From NCBI GenBank assembly GCA_039795165.1, contig JBDKER010000016.1:38119-102118 (forward strand): 64,000 nt of DNA, in the 5' to 3' direction. The first letter of the stretch is position 1. Every line of letters begins with the position of its first letter. Below the pieces are notes generated by a model, which ran no database searches, was not told the origin of the DNA, and saw nothing but the letters and a program-made list of their open reading frames with translations. The position numbers were made by a program, and so were the translations under genes. This DNA is from V1-33 sp039795165. Its GTDB lineage: Bacteria > Verrucomicrobiota > Verrucomicrobiia > Verrucomicrobiales > V1-33. Below, in pieces: positions 9,195 to 17,994 of the stretch.

Positions 9195-10226
9195 TCAGCC
9201 GACTTCCCAATCGAGCACCACCTTGCCGGCTTCCCCGGACTGCATCGCCGCAAAGCCTTCCGCAAAAGCCGTGTACGGCAGCCGATGCGTGATCACCGGC
9301 GCAATGTCCAGCCCGCTCTGGATCATCGTCGTCATCTTGTACCACGTCTCATACATCTCCCGGCCATAAATTCCACGGATCGTCAGCATGCTGAAAATCA
9401 CTTTGTCCCAGTCGATTGCAAATCGCTCCGGGAAAATCCCGAGAATCGCCACCTTCCCGCCATGACAGGCATTCGCTATAATCGTCTGCATCGCCAACGG
9501 CGATCCGGACATCTCCAGACTCACATCGAATCCTTCCACCATCCCAAGCTCCCGCTGCACATCCTTCACATCCTCACGGCTCACATCCACCGTCCGCGTC
9601 GCACCCATCCGCGCCGCAAGAGCCAGCCGCCGCGGATTCACATCAGTCACCACCACATGACGCGCCCCAGCATGACGCACAATCGCAGCCGCCATGCAGC
9701 CAATCGGCCCAGCCCCCGTAATCAGCACGTCTTCCCCCAGCACATCATACGTCAGCGCCGTATGCGTCGCATTCCCCAGCGGATCAAAACACGAAATGAT
9801 CTCCTCGGGAATACTCCGGTCAGCCAGCCACACATTCGTCATCGGCAGCACCAGATACTCCGCAAACGCTCCCGTCGTATTCACTCCAATACCCTTCGTG
9901 TGCGCACAAAGATGCCTCCGCCCAGCCAGACAGTTCCGGCACCGCCCGCACACCAGATGCCCCTCCCCGCTCACAAGATCGCCCACCCGGAAATCATGCA
10001 CGTTGCTCCCCAACGCCACAATCTCCCCGCAGAATTCATGCCCAACCGTCATCGGTACCGGAATCGTCCGCTGCGCCCACGCATCCCATTTGTAAATGTG
10101 CAGATCCGTCCCGCAAAGCGACGTCTTCTTCACCCGGATCAGCACATCGTTGATCCCCGGCTCAGGCTCAGGCACATCACAGAGCCATAATCCCGGTCCC
10201 GCCTCTTTCTTCACAATCGCTTTCAT
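9195..10226 (-). CDS. tdh: L-threonine 3-dehydrogenase
   Basis: Zinc- and NAD-dependent medium-chain dehydrogenase that oxidises L-threonine to 2-amino-3-ketobutyrate in the cytoplasm. The 343-aa length fits the family. Visible features are the catalytic-zinc Cys38 (TSLCGTDLHIYKWDAW, highly Tdh-specific), GHEFCGEI, the structural-zinc cysteines in CGRCRNC...C, the Rossmann motif GAGPIG, and RGIYGREMYETWYKM near the C-terminus. The usual partner Kbl is not adjacent. GGAAGGA lies about 11 bases upstream of the ATG. It ends 43 bases before the Xer gene on the same strand. Confidence 0.95.
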   Translation of the reverse strand: MKAIVKKEAGPGLWLCDVPEPEPGINDVLIRVKKTSLCGTDLHIYKWDAWAQRTIPVPMTVGHEFCGEIVALGSNVHDFRVGDLVSGEGHLVCGRCRNCLAGRRHLCAHTKGIGVNTTGAFAEYLVLPMTNVWLADRSIPEEIISCFDPLGNATHTALTYDVLGEDVLITGAGPIGCMAAAIVRHAGARHVVVTDVNPRRLALAARMGATRTVDVSREDVKDVQRELGMVEGFDVSLEMSGSPLAMQTIIANACHGGKVAILGIFPERFAIDWDKVIFSMLTIRGIYGREMYETWYKMTTMIQSGLDIAPVITHRLPYTAFAEGFAAMQSGEAGKVVLDWEVG

Positions 10227-10342
10227 CTTGCGCCCGATCCTTCCGTTTTAGCGGAGGATTTCAACAAGATAACGGAGAGAATGCTCCCAGCCCTCGGAGG
10301 TTCCCCGACCCCATGATCATCCCGATAAACAACTCTGCCCGC

Positions 10343-10370
10343 TTGCGATCCCATTGAATGAAGGTAAGAT
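10343..10370 (+). promoter_or_regulatory. Putative sigma-70 promoter for the small coiled-coil gene
   Basis: TTGCGA (10343-10348) and TAAGAT (10365-10370) are separated by 16 bases. They lie in the divergent gap between tdh and the coiled-coil gene, about 45 bases before its ATG. Each hexamer matches four of six consensus positions, so this is only a plausible reading. Confidence 0.35.
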
Positions 10371-10414
10371 GAAATTGCCCGTCGGCCCCATTTTCCCCGA
10401 CGCGTACCCGACCC

Positions 10415-10642
10415 ATGGAAGCGAACCCCTCCGACCACCCCGCCATCCAGGCTCTCACCGCAGAAATCCAGCAACTGCGAGACCGAGTGACCTCACTTGA
10501 ACGCATCCTTCAGGAGGATCATCAGAAACTCGCCAAACTGGAACACGAAGTCGAACACGACCACGAAGTCATCGGCCGACTCGAACACCCCTCGCCATCA
10601 AGCTACTACACGGGGAGACGCACGGTCACTGTCGGGCTCTGA
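10415..10642 (+). CDS. Small charged coiled-coil protein
   Basis: 75 aa. Residues 10-58 have heptad-like spacing with Leu/Ile/Val at core positions (IQALTAEIQQLRDRVTSLER) and are rich in Glu, His and Lys, predicting one helical coiled coil. The C-terminal tail is short and unstructured (SPSSYYTGRRTVTVGL). The shape resembles SlyX-like proteins, but no SlyX signature is clear. It is the first gene of the plus-strand run and has a possible promoter just upstream. There is no signal peptide or membrane segment. Function is unknown, and it could be a spurious frame, although it is well placed. Confidence 0.5.
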   Translation: MEANPSDHPAIQALTAEIQQLRDRVTSLERILQEDHQKLAKLEHEVEHDHEVIGRLEHPSPSSYYTGRRTVTVGL

Positions 10643-10761
10643 ACCCGCCCCTCCCCTAAGGGGACGATGACCGCAAATTCCCTTGCGCCGGATGCCTCCG
10701 ACAGGCATCCCTGGGACTTCTGCCCGTCCAACAGCTCCGGACCAGGCAGCCGCCCCGTCCC

Positions 10762-12210
10762 ATGGAATCATCCGCAGCCCCCAGCCAGCGCCCGCACATC
10801 GTCGTGCTCGGAGCCGGCCCCACCGGTCTCTACGCCGCCAGAACCCTCACCCAGCGCGGCCACCACGTCACTGTCATTGAAAAGGCCGATCGCCCAGGCG
10901 GTCTTGCCACCAGTCACCTGCGCGGCAGCAACTGGTACGACCTCGGCGTGCACATGCTCCACGAATTCGACCGCGAAATCTTCGAGGACATCCGCGACAA
11001 TGTCATGGGCGAGGAACGCATCGAGGTCCCCCTCGACGCCAAAATCCGCTGGGCCGGAGCCTTCTACCGCTACCCGCTCCAGTTCGGCGATATGGTCCGC
11101 GGCATCCCGCCCCTCACTCTCATCCGCTGCGTCTCCGGTCTCCTCGCCACCCAGCTCTGGTACAAAATCTTTCCGAAACAGCCGAAGGACGCCGAGGAAG
11201 CTCTCATCCAGCTCTACGGAGCCCCGCTCTACCGGTTCTTCTTCCGCGACTTCACCCACCGCTACTGGGGCTTCCCCACCACGGAACTCGACGCCAAATT
11301 CATCACGACGAAAATGCCGCGGCTCACCGCCGTCGATGTCATCAAAAAGGTCCTCGCCAAAATCGGCATCAAGGACCGCAACGTCCACGCCGTCGAAAGC
11401 GCCCTCCGCGAAGAAACTCTCCACTATTCCCGCTCAGGCGCGGAAACCATGACCCGGCGCCTCGCCGATGCCGTCCGCTCCCGCGGAGGAGCCATGCTGC
11501 TCAACCACGACGTCGCCAGCATCGAAATCCAGAACGGCAGAGCCACCTCCGTGACGGCCCGCGACGCTTCCTCCGGCGCAGAATCCCGCATCGCCTGCGA
11601 CTACCTGATCAATACCATCCCCCTCCCGCACTTCGTCCAGCGCTCCAGCGGCGACCCCATCCCGGAAGCCATCCGCGAAAGCTGCCGCCACCTGCGCTAC
11701 AAACCCATCACCATCCACGGCCTCCTCGTCCGGAAACCGAAATGCATCGACGGCCTCTACATCTATTACCGCGACCGCATTTTCCACCGCGTCGGTGAAC
11801 CAAAAAATGCCGGCCTCACCGTCAACCCGCCGGACCACAGCGTCCTCATCGTCGAAACCACCTGCGAGGAAGGCGATGACAAATGGAATGCCTCCCCGGA
11901 AGTGCGCGACCGCATCATGGCGGACCTCGAAGCGGAAAACATCGTATCGCGCGACCTCATCGCGGAATGGCACGTCCTCCACGCTCCGCAGGGATACCCA
12001 GTCTTCCGTCTCGGCTTCGAGCCCCACTTCCAGAATGTCATGAACTGGATCGCATCGATCGCCAATCTCCGCACCGCCGGCCGCCAGGGTGCCTTCTGCT
12101 ACCCGAACATGCACAGCGCCATGCGTCAGGGAGCGAAAGCCGCCGACGCCATCGAAAAACAGATCGCCACCGACAGAGCCGCCCCCACCTCACCGACATC
12201 CCAGCCATGA
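10762..12210 (+). CDS. FAD-dependent amine-oxidase/protoporphyrinogen-oxidase-like protein
   Basis: 482 aa. The N-terminus carries an FAD-binding Rossmann motif, VVLGAGPTGLYAA, followed by VIEKADRPGGLATS. This is typical of the amine-oxidase fold family that includes protoporphyrinogen oxidase and UDP-galactopyranose mutase. Other landmarks are YDLGVHMLHEF, RYPLQFGDM, a central YWGFPTTELDAKF and a C-terminal GRQGAFCYPNMHSAM, the usual second FAD contact region. Such proteins often act on sugars or isoprenoids, but the substrate cannot be read here. Its stop overlaps the start of the next lipoprotein gene (ATGA), indicating co-translation. There is no signal peptide, so it is cytoplasmic. Confidence 0.8.
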   Translation: MESSAAPSQRPHIVVLGAGPTGLYAARTLTQRGHHVTVIEKADRPGGLATSHLRGSNWYDLGVHMLHEFDREIFEDIRDNVMGEERIEVPLDAKIRWAGAFYRYPLQFGDMVRGIPPLTLIRCVSGLLATQLWYKIFPKQPKDAEEALIQLYGAPLYRFFFRDFTHRYWGFPTTELDAKFITTKMPRLTAVDVIKKVLAKIGIKDRNVHAVESALREETLHYSRSGAETMTRRLADAVRSRGGAMLLNHDVASIEIQNGRATSVTARDASSGAESRIACDYLINTIPLPHFVQRSSGDPIPEAIRESCRHLRYKPITIHGLLVRKPKCIDGLYIYYRDRIFHRVGEPKNAGLTVNPPDHSVLIVETTCEEGDDKWNASPEVRDRIMADLEAENIVSRDLIAEWHVLHAPQGYPVFRLGFEPHFQNVMNWIASIANLRTAGRQGAFCYPNMHSAMRQGAKAADAIEKQIATDRAAPTSPTSQP

Positions 12211-12734
12211 ATCCGCGCCTCGCCCTCGTTCTCATCGCCGCCGCCGCTGCGGCCCTCAGTTCCTGCGCCACATCCCAGCAGGCCGCCGCCGACAACAGCC
12301 CGGCCGTGCAGGCCCGCAATGCCGCCATCCTCTCGGAACCCCGGGGCGACTGGTTCATCGGCCGCCGCTACTTCACCCAGAAATGCCGCTACTGGGGATA
12401 CCTGCGCCGACCCGGCCAGCTCTGGGATTCCAGCCGCCTCGTCGTCATGGACGAATCCCGCGGCACCCTCAATCCCGACCGCGTCCCGGAATCCCCGAGC
12501 GATGCCAGCCGCGCCCACGGCTTCGACCACAATGCCGAATACCGCGTCTGGGGCTCCTTCAGCAACCGCACCTGCTACGACCCCAATGCGGACCTCGAAC
12601 TCCCCATCTTCACTCCAAAACGCTTCGAACTGATCAGCGAACGCCCCGGCTTCCTCTTCAGCCCGCGCGACCGCTACGACCCTCGCTACCTCCCAGCCCG
12701 CGAAGCCCCCAACCGCACGGAAGCCAAACGCTGA
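12207..12734 (+). CDS. Small lipoprotein of unknown function
   Basis: 175 aa. The start at 12207 overlaps the preceding stop and yields MNPRLALVLIAAAAAALSSCATS, a lipoprotein signal with a lipobox-like LSSC. The mature region is hydrophilic, aromatic and rich in Arg and Asp (GDWFIGRRYFTQKCRYWGYLRRPGQLW; then YDPRYLP), with several cysteines. I do not recognise the family. Placement after the FAD enzyme and before prmA, in the same direction with tight spacing, suggests a shared transcript. It is probably envelope-anchored. Confidence 0.75.
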   Translation: MNPRLALVLIAAAAAALSSCATSQQAAADNSPAVQARNAAILSEPRGDWFIGRRYFTQKCRYWGYLRRPGQLWDSSRLVVMDESRGTLNPDRVPESPSDASRAHGFDHNAEYRVWGSFSNRTCYDPNADLELPIFTPKRFELISERPGFLFSPRDRYDPRYLPAREAPNRTEAKR

Positions 12735-12753
12735 CCAGCCCACCCATCGCCAC

Positions 12754-13599
12754 ATGCACGTCTGGTCAAAACTCAGCGGTGCCCAATGGGAAGACGCATG
12801 GGTGGAACGCTTCCACGGCCCCCTCGCCACCGGCCTCGTCATCTCCAGCCTCCCCAGCGGCCGCACCATCCGCGTCGAAGTCTACTGCGAACGCAAAAGC
12901 GACGCCGATCGCATCCGCCGGGAATTCGGAGGAACTGTCCGCAGCGTCCCCGCACGCAACTGGGCCGCCCAATCCGCCGCCGCCCTCCAACCCATCACCA
13001 TCCGCAGCCGCCTCGTCATCTGCCATACCACGGAAACCGCCGATGAAATGAGACGCCTCCACCCGGAACGAATCGTCCTGACCATTCCCGGCGAAATGGC
13101 CTTCGGCACAGGCGACCACGCCACCACCAGTACCTGCCTCCGCCTCATCGCAGATCACGCCCACACCCACCGGCTCCAGCCATGGAGCCTCCTCGACCTC
13201 GGCTGCGGCACCGGCATTCTCGGCATCGCCGCCTCCCTCCTCGGTGCCAGCCCCGTCACAGGATTCGATTACGACCCCGCCGCCGTCCGCATCGCCAACC
13301 GCAACGCCAAACTGAACGGCACCCGCGGCCTCCGCTTCACAAAGGACGACGTGACCACATGGCAACCCAGCCAGCAGTACGATGTCGTCGCCGCCAACAT
13401 CTTCTTCGACGTCCTCACCCTCTCCTTCGACCGCATCGCAGCCGCCACCAAACCCGGCGGTCTCGTCATCGTCTCCGGCATCCTCGCCACCCAGGCACAG
13501 GATTGTCTCGCCGCAGGAACAAGGGCCGGACTCGTCTTCGGCACGCCCATCCGCCGCGGGAAATGGGTCACCGCCGCCGGTCACCGCCCCGTCCCCTGA
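12754..13599 (+). CDS. prmA: Ribosomal protein L11 methyltransferase (PrmA)
   Basis: 281-aa class I SAM-dependent methyltransferase that trimethylates ribosomal protein L11. Landmarks are the PrmA-specific PGEMAFGTGDHATT block, the SAM-binding motif LLDLGCGTGILGIAA, FDYDPAAVRIANRNAKLNG, and the catalytic-loop VVAANIFFDVL, which resembles the NIxxxxL motif of PrmA. It follows the lipoprotein by 19 bases and precedes a second methyltransferase by 24. The N-terminal L11-recognition domain is present but diverged. Confidence 0.92.
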   Translation: MHVWSKLSGAQWEDAWVERFHGPLATGLVISSLPSGRTIRVEVYCERKSDADRIRREFGGTVRSVPARNWAAQSAAALQPITIRSRLVICHTTETADEMRRLHPERIVLTIPGEMAFGTGDHATTSTCLRLIADHAHTHRLQPWSLLDLGCGTGILGIAASLLGASPVTGFDYDPAAVRIANRNAKLNGTRGLRFTKDDVTTWQPSQQYDVVAANIFFDVLTLSFDRIAAATKPGGLVIVSGILATQAQDCLAAGTRAGLVFGTPIRRGKWVTAAGHRPVP

Positions 13600-13623
13600 C
13601 CCAGCACCAGCGCACCACCCGGC

Positions 13624-14631
13624 ATGGCCTCCCCTCTGCGCCGGATCCTCGAAAGCCATGGCGGCCGCCTCCGCTGGCGCGACTGGATGCAGGCTGCCCT
13701 CTACGACCCGGAATCAGGATACTACACGACCGCCATCCGCACCGTGGGACGCCGCGGCGACTTCGCCACCAGTGCCACCCTGAGCGATGGACTCGGCATG
13801 GCCATCGCCTCATGGATCGAACGCGAATGGCAGGTCCACGGAACACACCTTCCCCTCATCGAAATCGGCCCGGGCACGGGTGCCCTCCACCACACGGTTA
13901 TCCAGCATCTTCCATGGCTCCGCCGCCTGACGACCGCTTCCCACCTCGTGGAAACTTCCCCGGTCCTTCGCGAGCAGCAGCAGGCCACTCTCGCCAGCCA
14001 CCGCCGCCGCATCCAATGGCATTTCTCACTCGCAGACGCCCTCCAGTTCTGCCGCGGGAAGGCCCTCATCTTCTCGAATGAACTCGCCGATGCCTTCCCG
14101 GCCTCGCTCCTGCAGTTCGATCATGGTTCATGGCACGAAGTCTGGCTCGCCATCACCCCATCAGGCAGTATCACGGAATGCCTCGCACCCGCCCCGCCCC
14201 AGCTCCATTCCTCCGCCCTCGACCTCCCATGGCCCCATGGCCAGCGCATCGAAATCCTCGACTCATGGCAGCACTGGCTCAATTCATGGTCCCCGGCATG
14301 GTCCATGGGCTCGATGCTGACCATCGACTACGGTGGTTCCCCCCAGTCAATCTACGACCGCCGACCCCACGGATCAGCCCGCGGCTACTTCCTCCACGCC
14401 ACCATCCCAGCCGACCAGCTCTACGCCCTCAGCGGCCGCTGCGACATCACCACGGATGTCAATTTCAACGACCTCACCGCATGGGGCGAAGCCGCCGGAC
14501 TGACCACCGCCGAACTCATCAGCCAGCAGCAGTTTGTCCGCCGGGCCGCCCCGCACGACCCACTCTGCCATGACAACGGTCCCGCTTCCCACTTCCTGTG
14601 CCTCACTCAGCGCCGCCACGCTTCCCCTTGA
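13624..14631 (+). CDS. SAM-dependent methyltransferase, MidA/NDUFAF7 (DUF185) family
   Basis: 335 aa. Family features are the N-terminal WRDWMQAALYDPESGYYT block, GRRGDFATSATLSDGLG, the SAM site IEIGPGTGALHHTVIQHL, FSNELADAFP and ML TIDYGGS. The eukaryotic homologue NDUFAF7 dimethylates an arginine in a complex I subunit; bacterial targets are mostly unknown. It is the last gene of the plus-strand run, and its final 29 bases overlap the convergent membrane-protein gene. It is cytoplasmic, with no signal sequence. Confidence 0.88.
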   Translation: MASPLRRILESHGGRLRWRDWMQAALYDPESGYYTTAIRTVGRRGDFATSATLSDGLGMAIASWIEREWQVHGTHLPLIEIGPGTGALHHTVIQHLPWLRRLTTASHLVETSPVLREQQQATLASHRRRIQWHFSLADALQFCRGKALIFSNELADAFPASLLQFDHGSWHEVWLAITPSGSITECLAPAPPQLHSSALDLPWPHGQRIEILDSWQHWLNSWSPAWSMGSMLTIDYGGSPQSIYDRRPHGSARGYFLHATIPADQLYALSGRCDITTDVNFNDLTAWGEAAGLTTAELISQQQFVRRAAPHDPLCHDNGPASHFLCLTQRRHASP

Positions 14632-15535
14632 CCCCGCGCTTGCCAGCCGCCGCCGCCTTCGCCTTCGCCAGACCCAGCCACTCACCCGCATTCACACAGA
14701 AAATCAGCAGCAGCCACATGTGGTTCCAAAACTCAATCTCCATGAGGAAGGCAATCCCCACATGCATCAGCAGCAAGGCCACCCCAAACCAGCGGCACAT
14801 CGGACGGTTCAGCAGCAGCACGAACGCCAGCACCTCCAGCACTAGCCCCGTCCCGAAAAACACCCGCGCCACATTCGGATACTTCACAATCAGATCCGGC
14901 ACCACCGTCAGCTTGAATCCCTCCGCCGGCACCAGCGTGCTGTAGTACTGCGACAGATTCGCCTTGATCGACTGCACCGCCAGCACCGGCACTCGGTGAA
15001 TCCACTGAAAATCAGTCGCCTTCAGCTTCACAAAGCCCGATGCCACATAGCCGGCCGCAATCGCCATCACGGACCACCAGACCGCACGGCTGTGCACAGC
15101 CTCGTCCACCTTCGTCACCGACCGCACCCGCACGGCGTGCACCACATACACCAGCCACTGCGCCAGCAGCACCATCATGGCCAGCTGACTGTGATGCGAA
15201 ATATCGCCCTGCGAATTCCGCAGCGCTCCCGTTCCCACCCCCACAAACAAGGCCGGAAACAAGGTCACCGCAGGAGCCAACCCCAGCACATACGCCAGCA
15301 GCCCAAGGCCCACCACAGGCTTGAAGAATCCCACCAGCCCGGAATCCGCCATCCATCCCAGCGGAATGAGGCGCGCCAGCCCATTCGGCTTCGGCACCTC
15401 AGCGTAACTCGGACTCAGTTCCCAGTGAATCGCCACGAAATACAGGACGATCGCAAAGAAAAACCGCATCACAAAAGTCTCATCCGCCGACCAGAACATC
15501 GGGCGGACCTGCAGCCATTGACGCAGACGGTTCAT
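14603..15535 (-). CDS. HTTM-like multipass membrane protein
   Basis: 310 aa with about six to eight hydrophobic segments (for example FVMRFFFAIVLYFVAIHW, GLGLLAYVLGLAPAVTLF, VFFGTGLVLEVLAFVLLL). A C-terminal block, HVGIAFLMEIEFWNHMWLLL, resembles the HTTM domain shared with vitamin-K-dependent gamma-carboxylase-like proteins. It ends in a lysine-rich tail. Its start overlaps the stop of the upstream gene (ATGA), so the two are a translationally coupled pair. It overlaps the convergent methyltransferase gene by 29 bases. Function is unknown. Confidence 0.75.
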   Translation of the reverse strand: MNRLRQWLQVRPMFWSADETFVMRFFFAIVLYFVAIHWELSPSYAEVPKPNGLARLIPLGWMADSGLVGFFKPVVGLGLLAYVLGLAPAVTLFPALFVGVGTGALRNSQGDISHHSQLAMMVLLAQWLVYVVHAVRVRSVTKVDEAVHSRAVWWSVMAIAAGYVASGFVKLKATDFQWIHRVPVLAVQSIKANLSQYYSTLVPAEGFKLTVVPDLIVKYPNVARVFFGTGLVLEVLAFVLLLNRPMCRWFGVALLLMHVGIAFLMEIEFWNHMWLLLIFCVNAGEWLGLAKAKAAAAGKRGVKGKRGGAE

Positions 15536-16026
15536 GGTTTCAACGCCGACAGGGGTTTCGATCCCATGAAGACATGCTCCTTGCGGAACTCACTGCCGTC
15601 CATGGTCACACTGATCATCCAGACCTTCAGCTCGTTCGCGGGATACTTCCGCCGCTTCGCTTCGTCCAGCTTCTCCATCTCCCGGTCCAGAAAGCGCGCG
15701 GAGGCTTCCTGCCGCTGCGCCTCGCTGGCCTTCCACCAGTCCTTGGTCTTCGCGACATCCTGAAGGTTGCTTTCATAGCGCTTCTTCAGCTGCGCGGAAC
15801 CATGGGCGAACATCTTGGAAAGCGGCAGCGGCTGGTCCTTCTCATCCGTCACATACAGCACCTCGGCCTTCCCATCAATCCGGCTGTACATCGGAAACGG
15901 TGAAAATGGGTACTGATCCCCGATCCCCACCAGCGCAATGGCAAGGAGGATACAGAGAGCCACCGGATGCAGCAGCACCCGGGCCGCCAGCGAAGGCGGC
16001 GCAGTGGTCGTGGATGGCGCGGACAT
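15532..16026 (-). CDS. Membrane-anchored protein, partner of the HTTM-like protein
   Basis: 164 aa using ATG at 16026 (MSAPSTTTAPPS). The longer frame from 16155 would add 43 residues and run into the divergent ridA start, so it was rejected. One transmembrane segment (VALCILLAIALVGIG) is followed by FSPFPMYSRID and a charged extracytoplasmic domain with KTKDWW and a helical region rich in Glu and Lys. The stop overlaps the next gene's start. An 'FPMYS' segment in front of an HTTM-type gene is a pairing I recall from PVC genomes. Function is unknown. Confidence 0.72.
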   Translation of the reverse strand: MSAPSTTTAPPSLAARVLLHPVALCILLAIALVGIGDQYPFSPFPMYSRIDGKAEVLYVTDEKDQPLPLSKMFAHGSAQLKKRYESNLQDVAKTKDWWKASEAQRQEASARFLDREMEKLDEAKRRKYPANELKVWMISVTMDGSEFRKEHVFMGSKPLSALKP

Positions 16027-16153
16027 ATCCGTGCCTACGTGAACACGATCCCGCAACTTGCAAGCCCGCGCTCCACGCATGCCTCCGTGCCACGCGCCAT
16101 GCCCGCAGGTGACGCTCGACTTGGCCGCCGCTCTGTGCTTCGTCCCCGCTGCC

Positions 16154-16534
16154 ATGCAAACTGTCCATTCTGATTCCGCTCCCGCTGCCGTCGGTCCCTA
16201 TTCCCAGGCGATCCGCTCGGGTCACCTCCTCTTCTGCGCAGGCCAGCTCCCCCTCAATCCGGAGACCATGAAGATCGAAGCCGCAGACATCGCGGGTCAG
16301 ACCAGCCAGGTCCTCACCAATATAAAGGCCGTCCTCGCCGCCGCTGACCTCGACCTTTCCCATGTCGTCAAGACCACGGTCTTCCTCAAGGATCTCGGCG
16401 ACTTCGCCACCATGAACGGACTCTACAGCGACGCCTTCGGTTCCCACAAACCGGCCCGCAGCACGGTCCAGGTCGCCAAACTCCCGCTCGACGCCCTCGT
16501 GGAAATCGAAGTCATCGCGGAAATCGCGCCCTGA
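16154..16534 (+). CDS. ridA: RidA family enamine/imine deaminase
   Basis: 126 aa, the standard RidA (YjgF/UK114) length. RidA hydrolyses reactive 2-aminoacrylate-type enamines released by PLP enzymes. Visible signatures are AVGPYSQAIRSGHLLFCAGQ, QTSQVLTNIKAVL, VVKTTVFLKDL and the active-site block PARSTVQVAKLP with the conserved Arg, ending IEVIAEI. ATG at 16154 gives the canonical N-terminus; the open frame upstream overlaps the divergent gene and is not homologous. Cytoplasmic and trimeric in the family. Confidence 0.93.
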   Translation: MQTVHSDSAPAAVGPYSQAIRSGHLLFCAGQLPLNPETMKIEAADIAGQTSQVLTNIKAVLAAADLDLSHVVKTTVFLKDLGDFATMNGLYSDAFGSHKPARSTVQVAKLPLDALVEIEVIAEIAP

Positions 16535-16585
16535 TCACCGGCAGGCTTGCCTCGGGCCCTTCCCTCCGTCATCATCCGCGTCATC

Positions 16586-17266
16586 ATGATGACCCGCTGC
16601 TGCCTTGCTGCCTTCCTGTTCTGCGGATCTCTCGCCGCCGCCGAACCGGAATTCACCCCGCTCTTCCCGGAAAATGGTGTCCCCAAAGGCTGGCAGGTCC
16701 GCCACTGGGCCGACGTCAGCAAACCAGCGGAAGGATCGCCCGCATGGACCGTCAGCAACGGCACACTCACCAGCAGCGGCGACCGCGGTTGCTGGTTCCT
16801 CTCGGAAAAGGAATACGCCGACTTCGAACTGCAGTACGAATTCCGCCTCGGTCCCCGCGGGAACAGCGGTCTCGCTCTGCGCGCCCCGGCAGCCGGCGAT
16901 CCCGCCTTCGATGGCATGGAACTCCAGATGGCGGACTTCCGCTACAATCCCAAGGCTCTCCCATCGGAACTCACCGGCGGCATCTACCGCGCCATCGCTC
17001 CCGCTGAACAACTCTACAAACCCACGGAGTGGAATACCATTTCCATCCGGCTCACCGGCACCTCCCTGAAGGTCGTCCTCAATGGCAAAACCATCCAGGA
17101 AACCGACCTCGCCACCCACGCGGAATCCGTCCTCCGCCACGATGGCAAACCCGCCCCAGCCATCAAGAACCGTCCCCGCAAGGGCCGCCTCGGCTTCCAG
17201 AACCTCAGCCGCGATAACGGTCAGGTCGAAATCCGCAATGCCCGCATCCGGGAACTGACGCCCTGA
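16586..17266 (+). CDS. DUF1080 exported protein, second copy
   Basis: 226 aa. Start ATG at 16586 (MMTRCCLAAFLFCGSLAAAEP) supplies a signal peptide cleaved near AAAEP. The DUF1080 pattern follows: FTPLFPENGVPKGW, FELQYEFRLGPRGNSGLALR, ELQMADF, TEWNTISIRLTGTSLKVVLNG, GRLGFQNLSRDNGQVEIRNARIRE. Compared with the copy at 7498-8178, the opening motif is looser. It is convergent with the acyltransferase gene, nine bases apart. It may act on 3-keto-sugars or similar glycans in the periplasm; the substrate is not known. Confidence 0.85.
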   Translation: MMTRCCLAAFLFCGSLAAAEPEFTPLFPENGVPKGWQVRHWADVSKPAEGSPAWTVSNGTLTSSGDRGCWFLSEKEYADFELQYEFRLGPRGNSGLALRAPAAGDPAFDGMELQMADFRYNPKALPSELTGGIYRAIAPAEQLYKPTEWNTISIRLTGTSLKVVLNGKTIQETDLATHAESVLRHDGKPAPAIKNRPRKGRLGFQNLSRDNGQVEIRNARIRELTP

Positions 17267-17275
17267 CGCCGCTGC

Positions 17276-17980
17276 TCATTCCCCGCCGCGCCAGTCATAG
17301 ACTCCCCCGGTGCCACCAGCTCCGCGCATCAGGCAGTGGAAGTTTCCCGGCTCCCGCGTCATCGCCGACGCAGCCAGACGGTCCATCGCTGCGGTCAGGG
17401 CCGACTCCATGTCTCCAGCCACCGCGGGCGGCCCGAAATGACACAGCACCACGGGCAACCGCTCGTTCCAGAAGAGATACTCCAGCGCCAGCGGCAGAAA
17501 TACCGCGTCCGGAAACGCCCGCGCCAGAAATTCCACCCCGCCCGCCAGCCGCAGCGGCCGTTCCCGCACATCCGCAAACCTGCCCTGCGGCGTCATCCAC
17601 AGCATCGCCCCAGGCCTCCGGAAATGCTCGCGCACCCCGCGCAGCAGATCCCGCGCCCCTTCCGCACTCCCCGGACGAATCCCGAACAATCCCACCTTCC
17701 CCAGAATCGGAAACTTCCCAAGCTGCCCGGCCTCAATCGGCCCAGCCATCATCCGCCCGGGAAACAGCCGTTCCTGCAGATACAATCCCGTCAGCGGTTC
17801 CCACCACGACGGATGCGAACCGAAAACGACGGCCGGCACGCCCTCGGGTAGCGCAGGACGTTCCCCCAGCATGTACACCGCCGCAAAGTGACGCCGCAGA
17901 TGCCGCCGCGTGTACCACCGGAAAAACCGCAGCACATACGGCGACGGTTCCCGATAACTGCATGGCTGCCCCTCCCCCAT
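17276..17980 (-). CDS. PlsC-like acyltransferase in the carotenoid operon
   Basis: 234 aa. The core resembles the 1-acyl-glycerol-3-phosphate acyltransferase fold: VVFGSHPSWWEP matches the HX4D motif but with Glu instead of Asp, followed by MMAGPIEAG, GIRPGS and WMTPQGRFADVRERP (the FPEG-like block). The gene lies 14 bases after the desaturase on the same strand. In staphyloxanthin synthesis an acyltransferase (CrtO) finishes a glycosylated C30 carotenoid; a comparable role here is inferred from context only. Asp-to-Glu at the catalytic pair is unusual and makes general phospholipid synthesis less likely. Confidence 0.78.
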   Translation of the reverse strand: MGEGQPCSYREPSPYVLRFFRWYTRRHLRRHFAAVYMLGERPALPEGVPAVVFGSHPSWWEPLTGLYLQERLFPGRMMAGPIEAGQLGKFPILGKVGLFGIRPGSAEGARDLLRGVREHFRRPGAMLWMTPQGRFADVRERPLRLAGGVEFLARAFPDAVFLPLALEYLFWNERLPVVLCHFGPPAVAGDMESALTAAMDRLAASAMTREPGNFHCLMRGAGGTGGVYDWRGGE

Positions 17981-17994
17981 CGCTTCCAGCCGGC

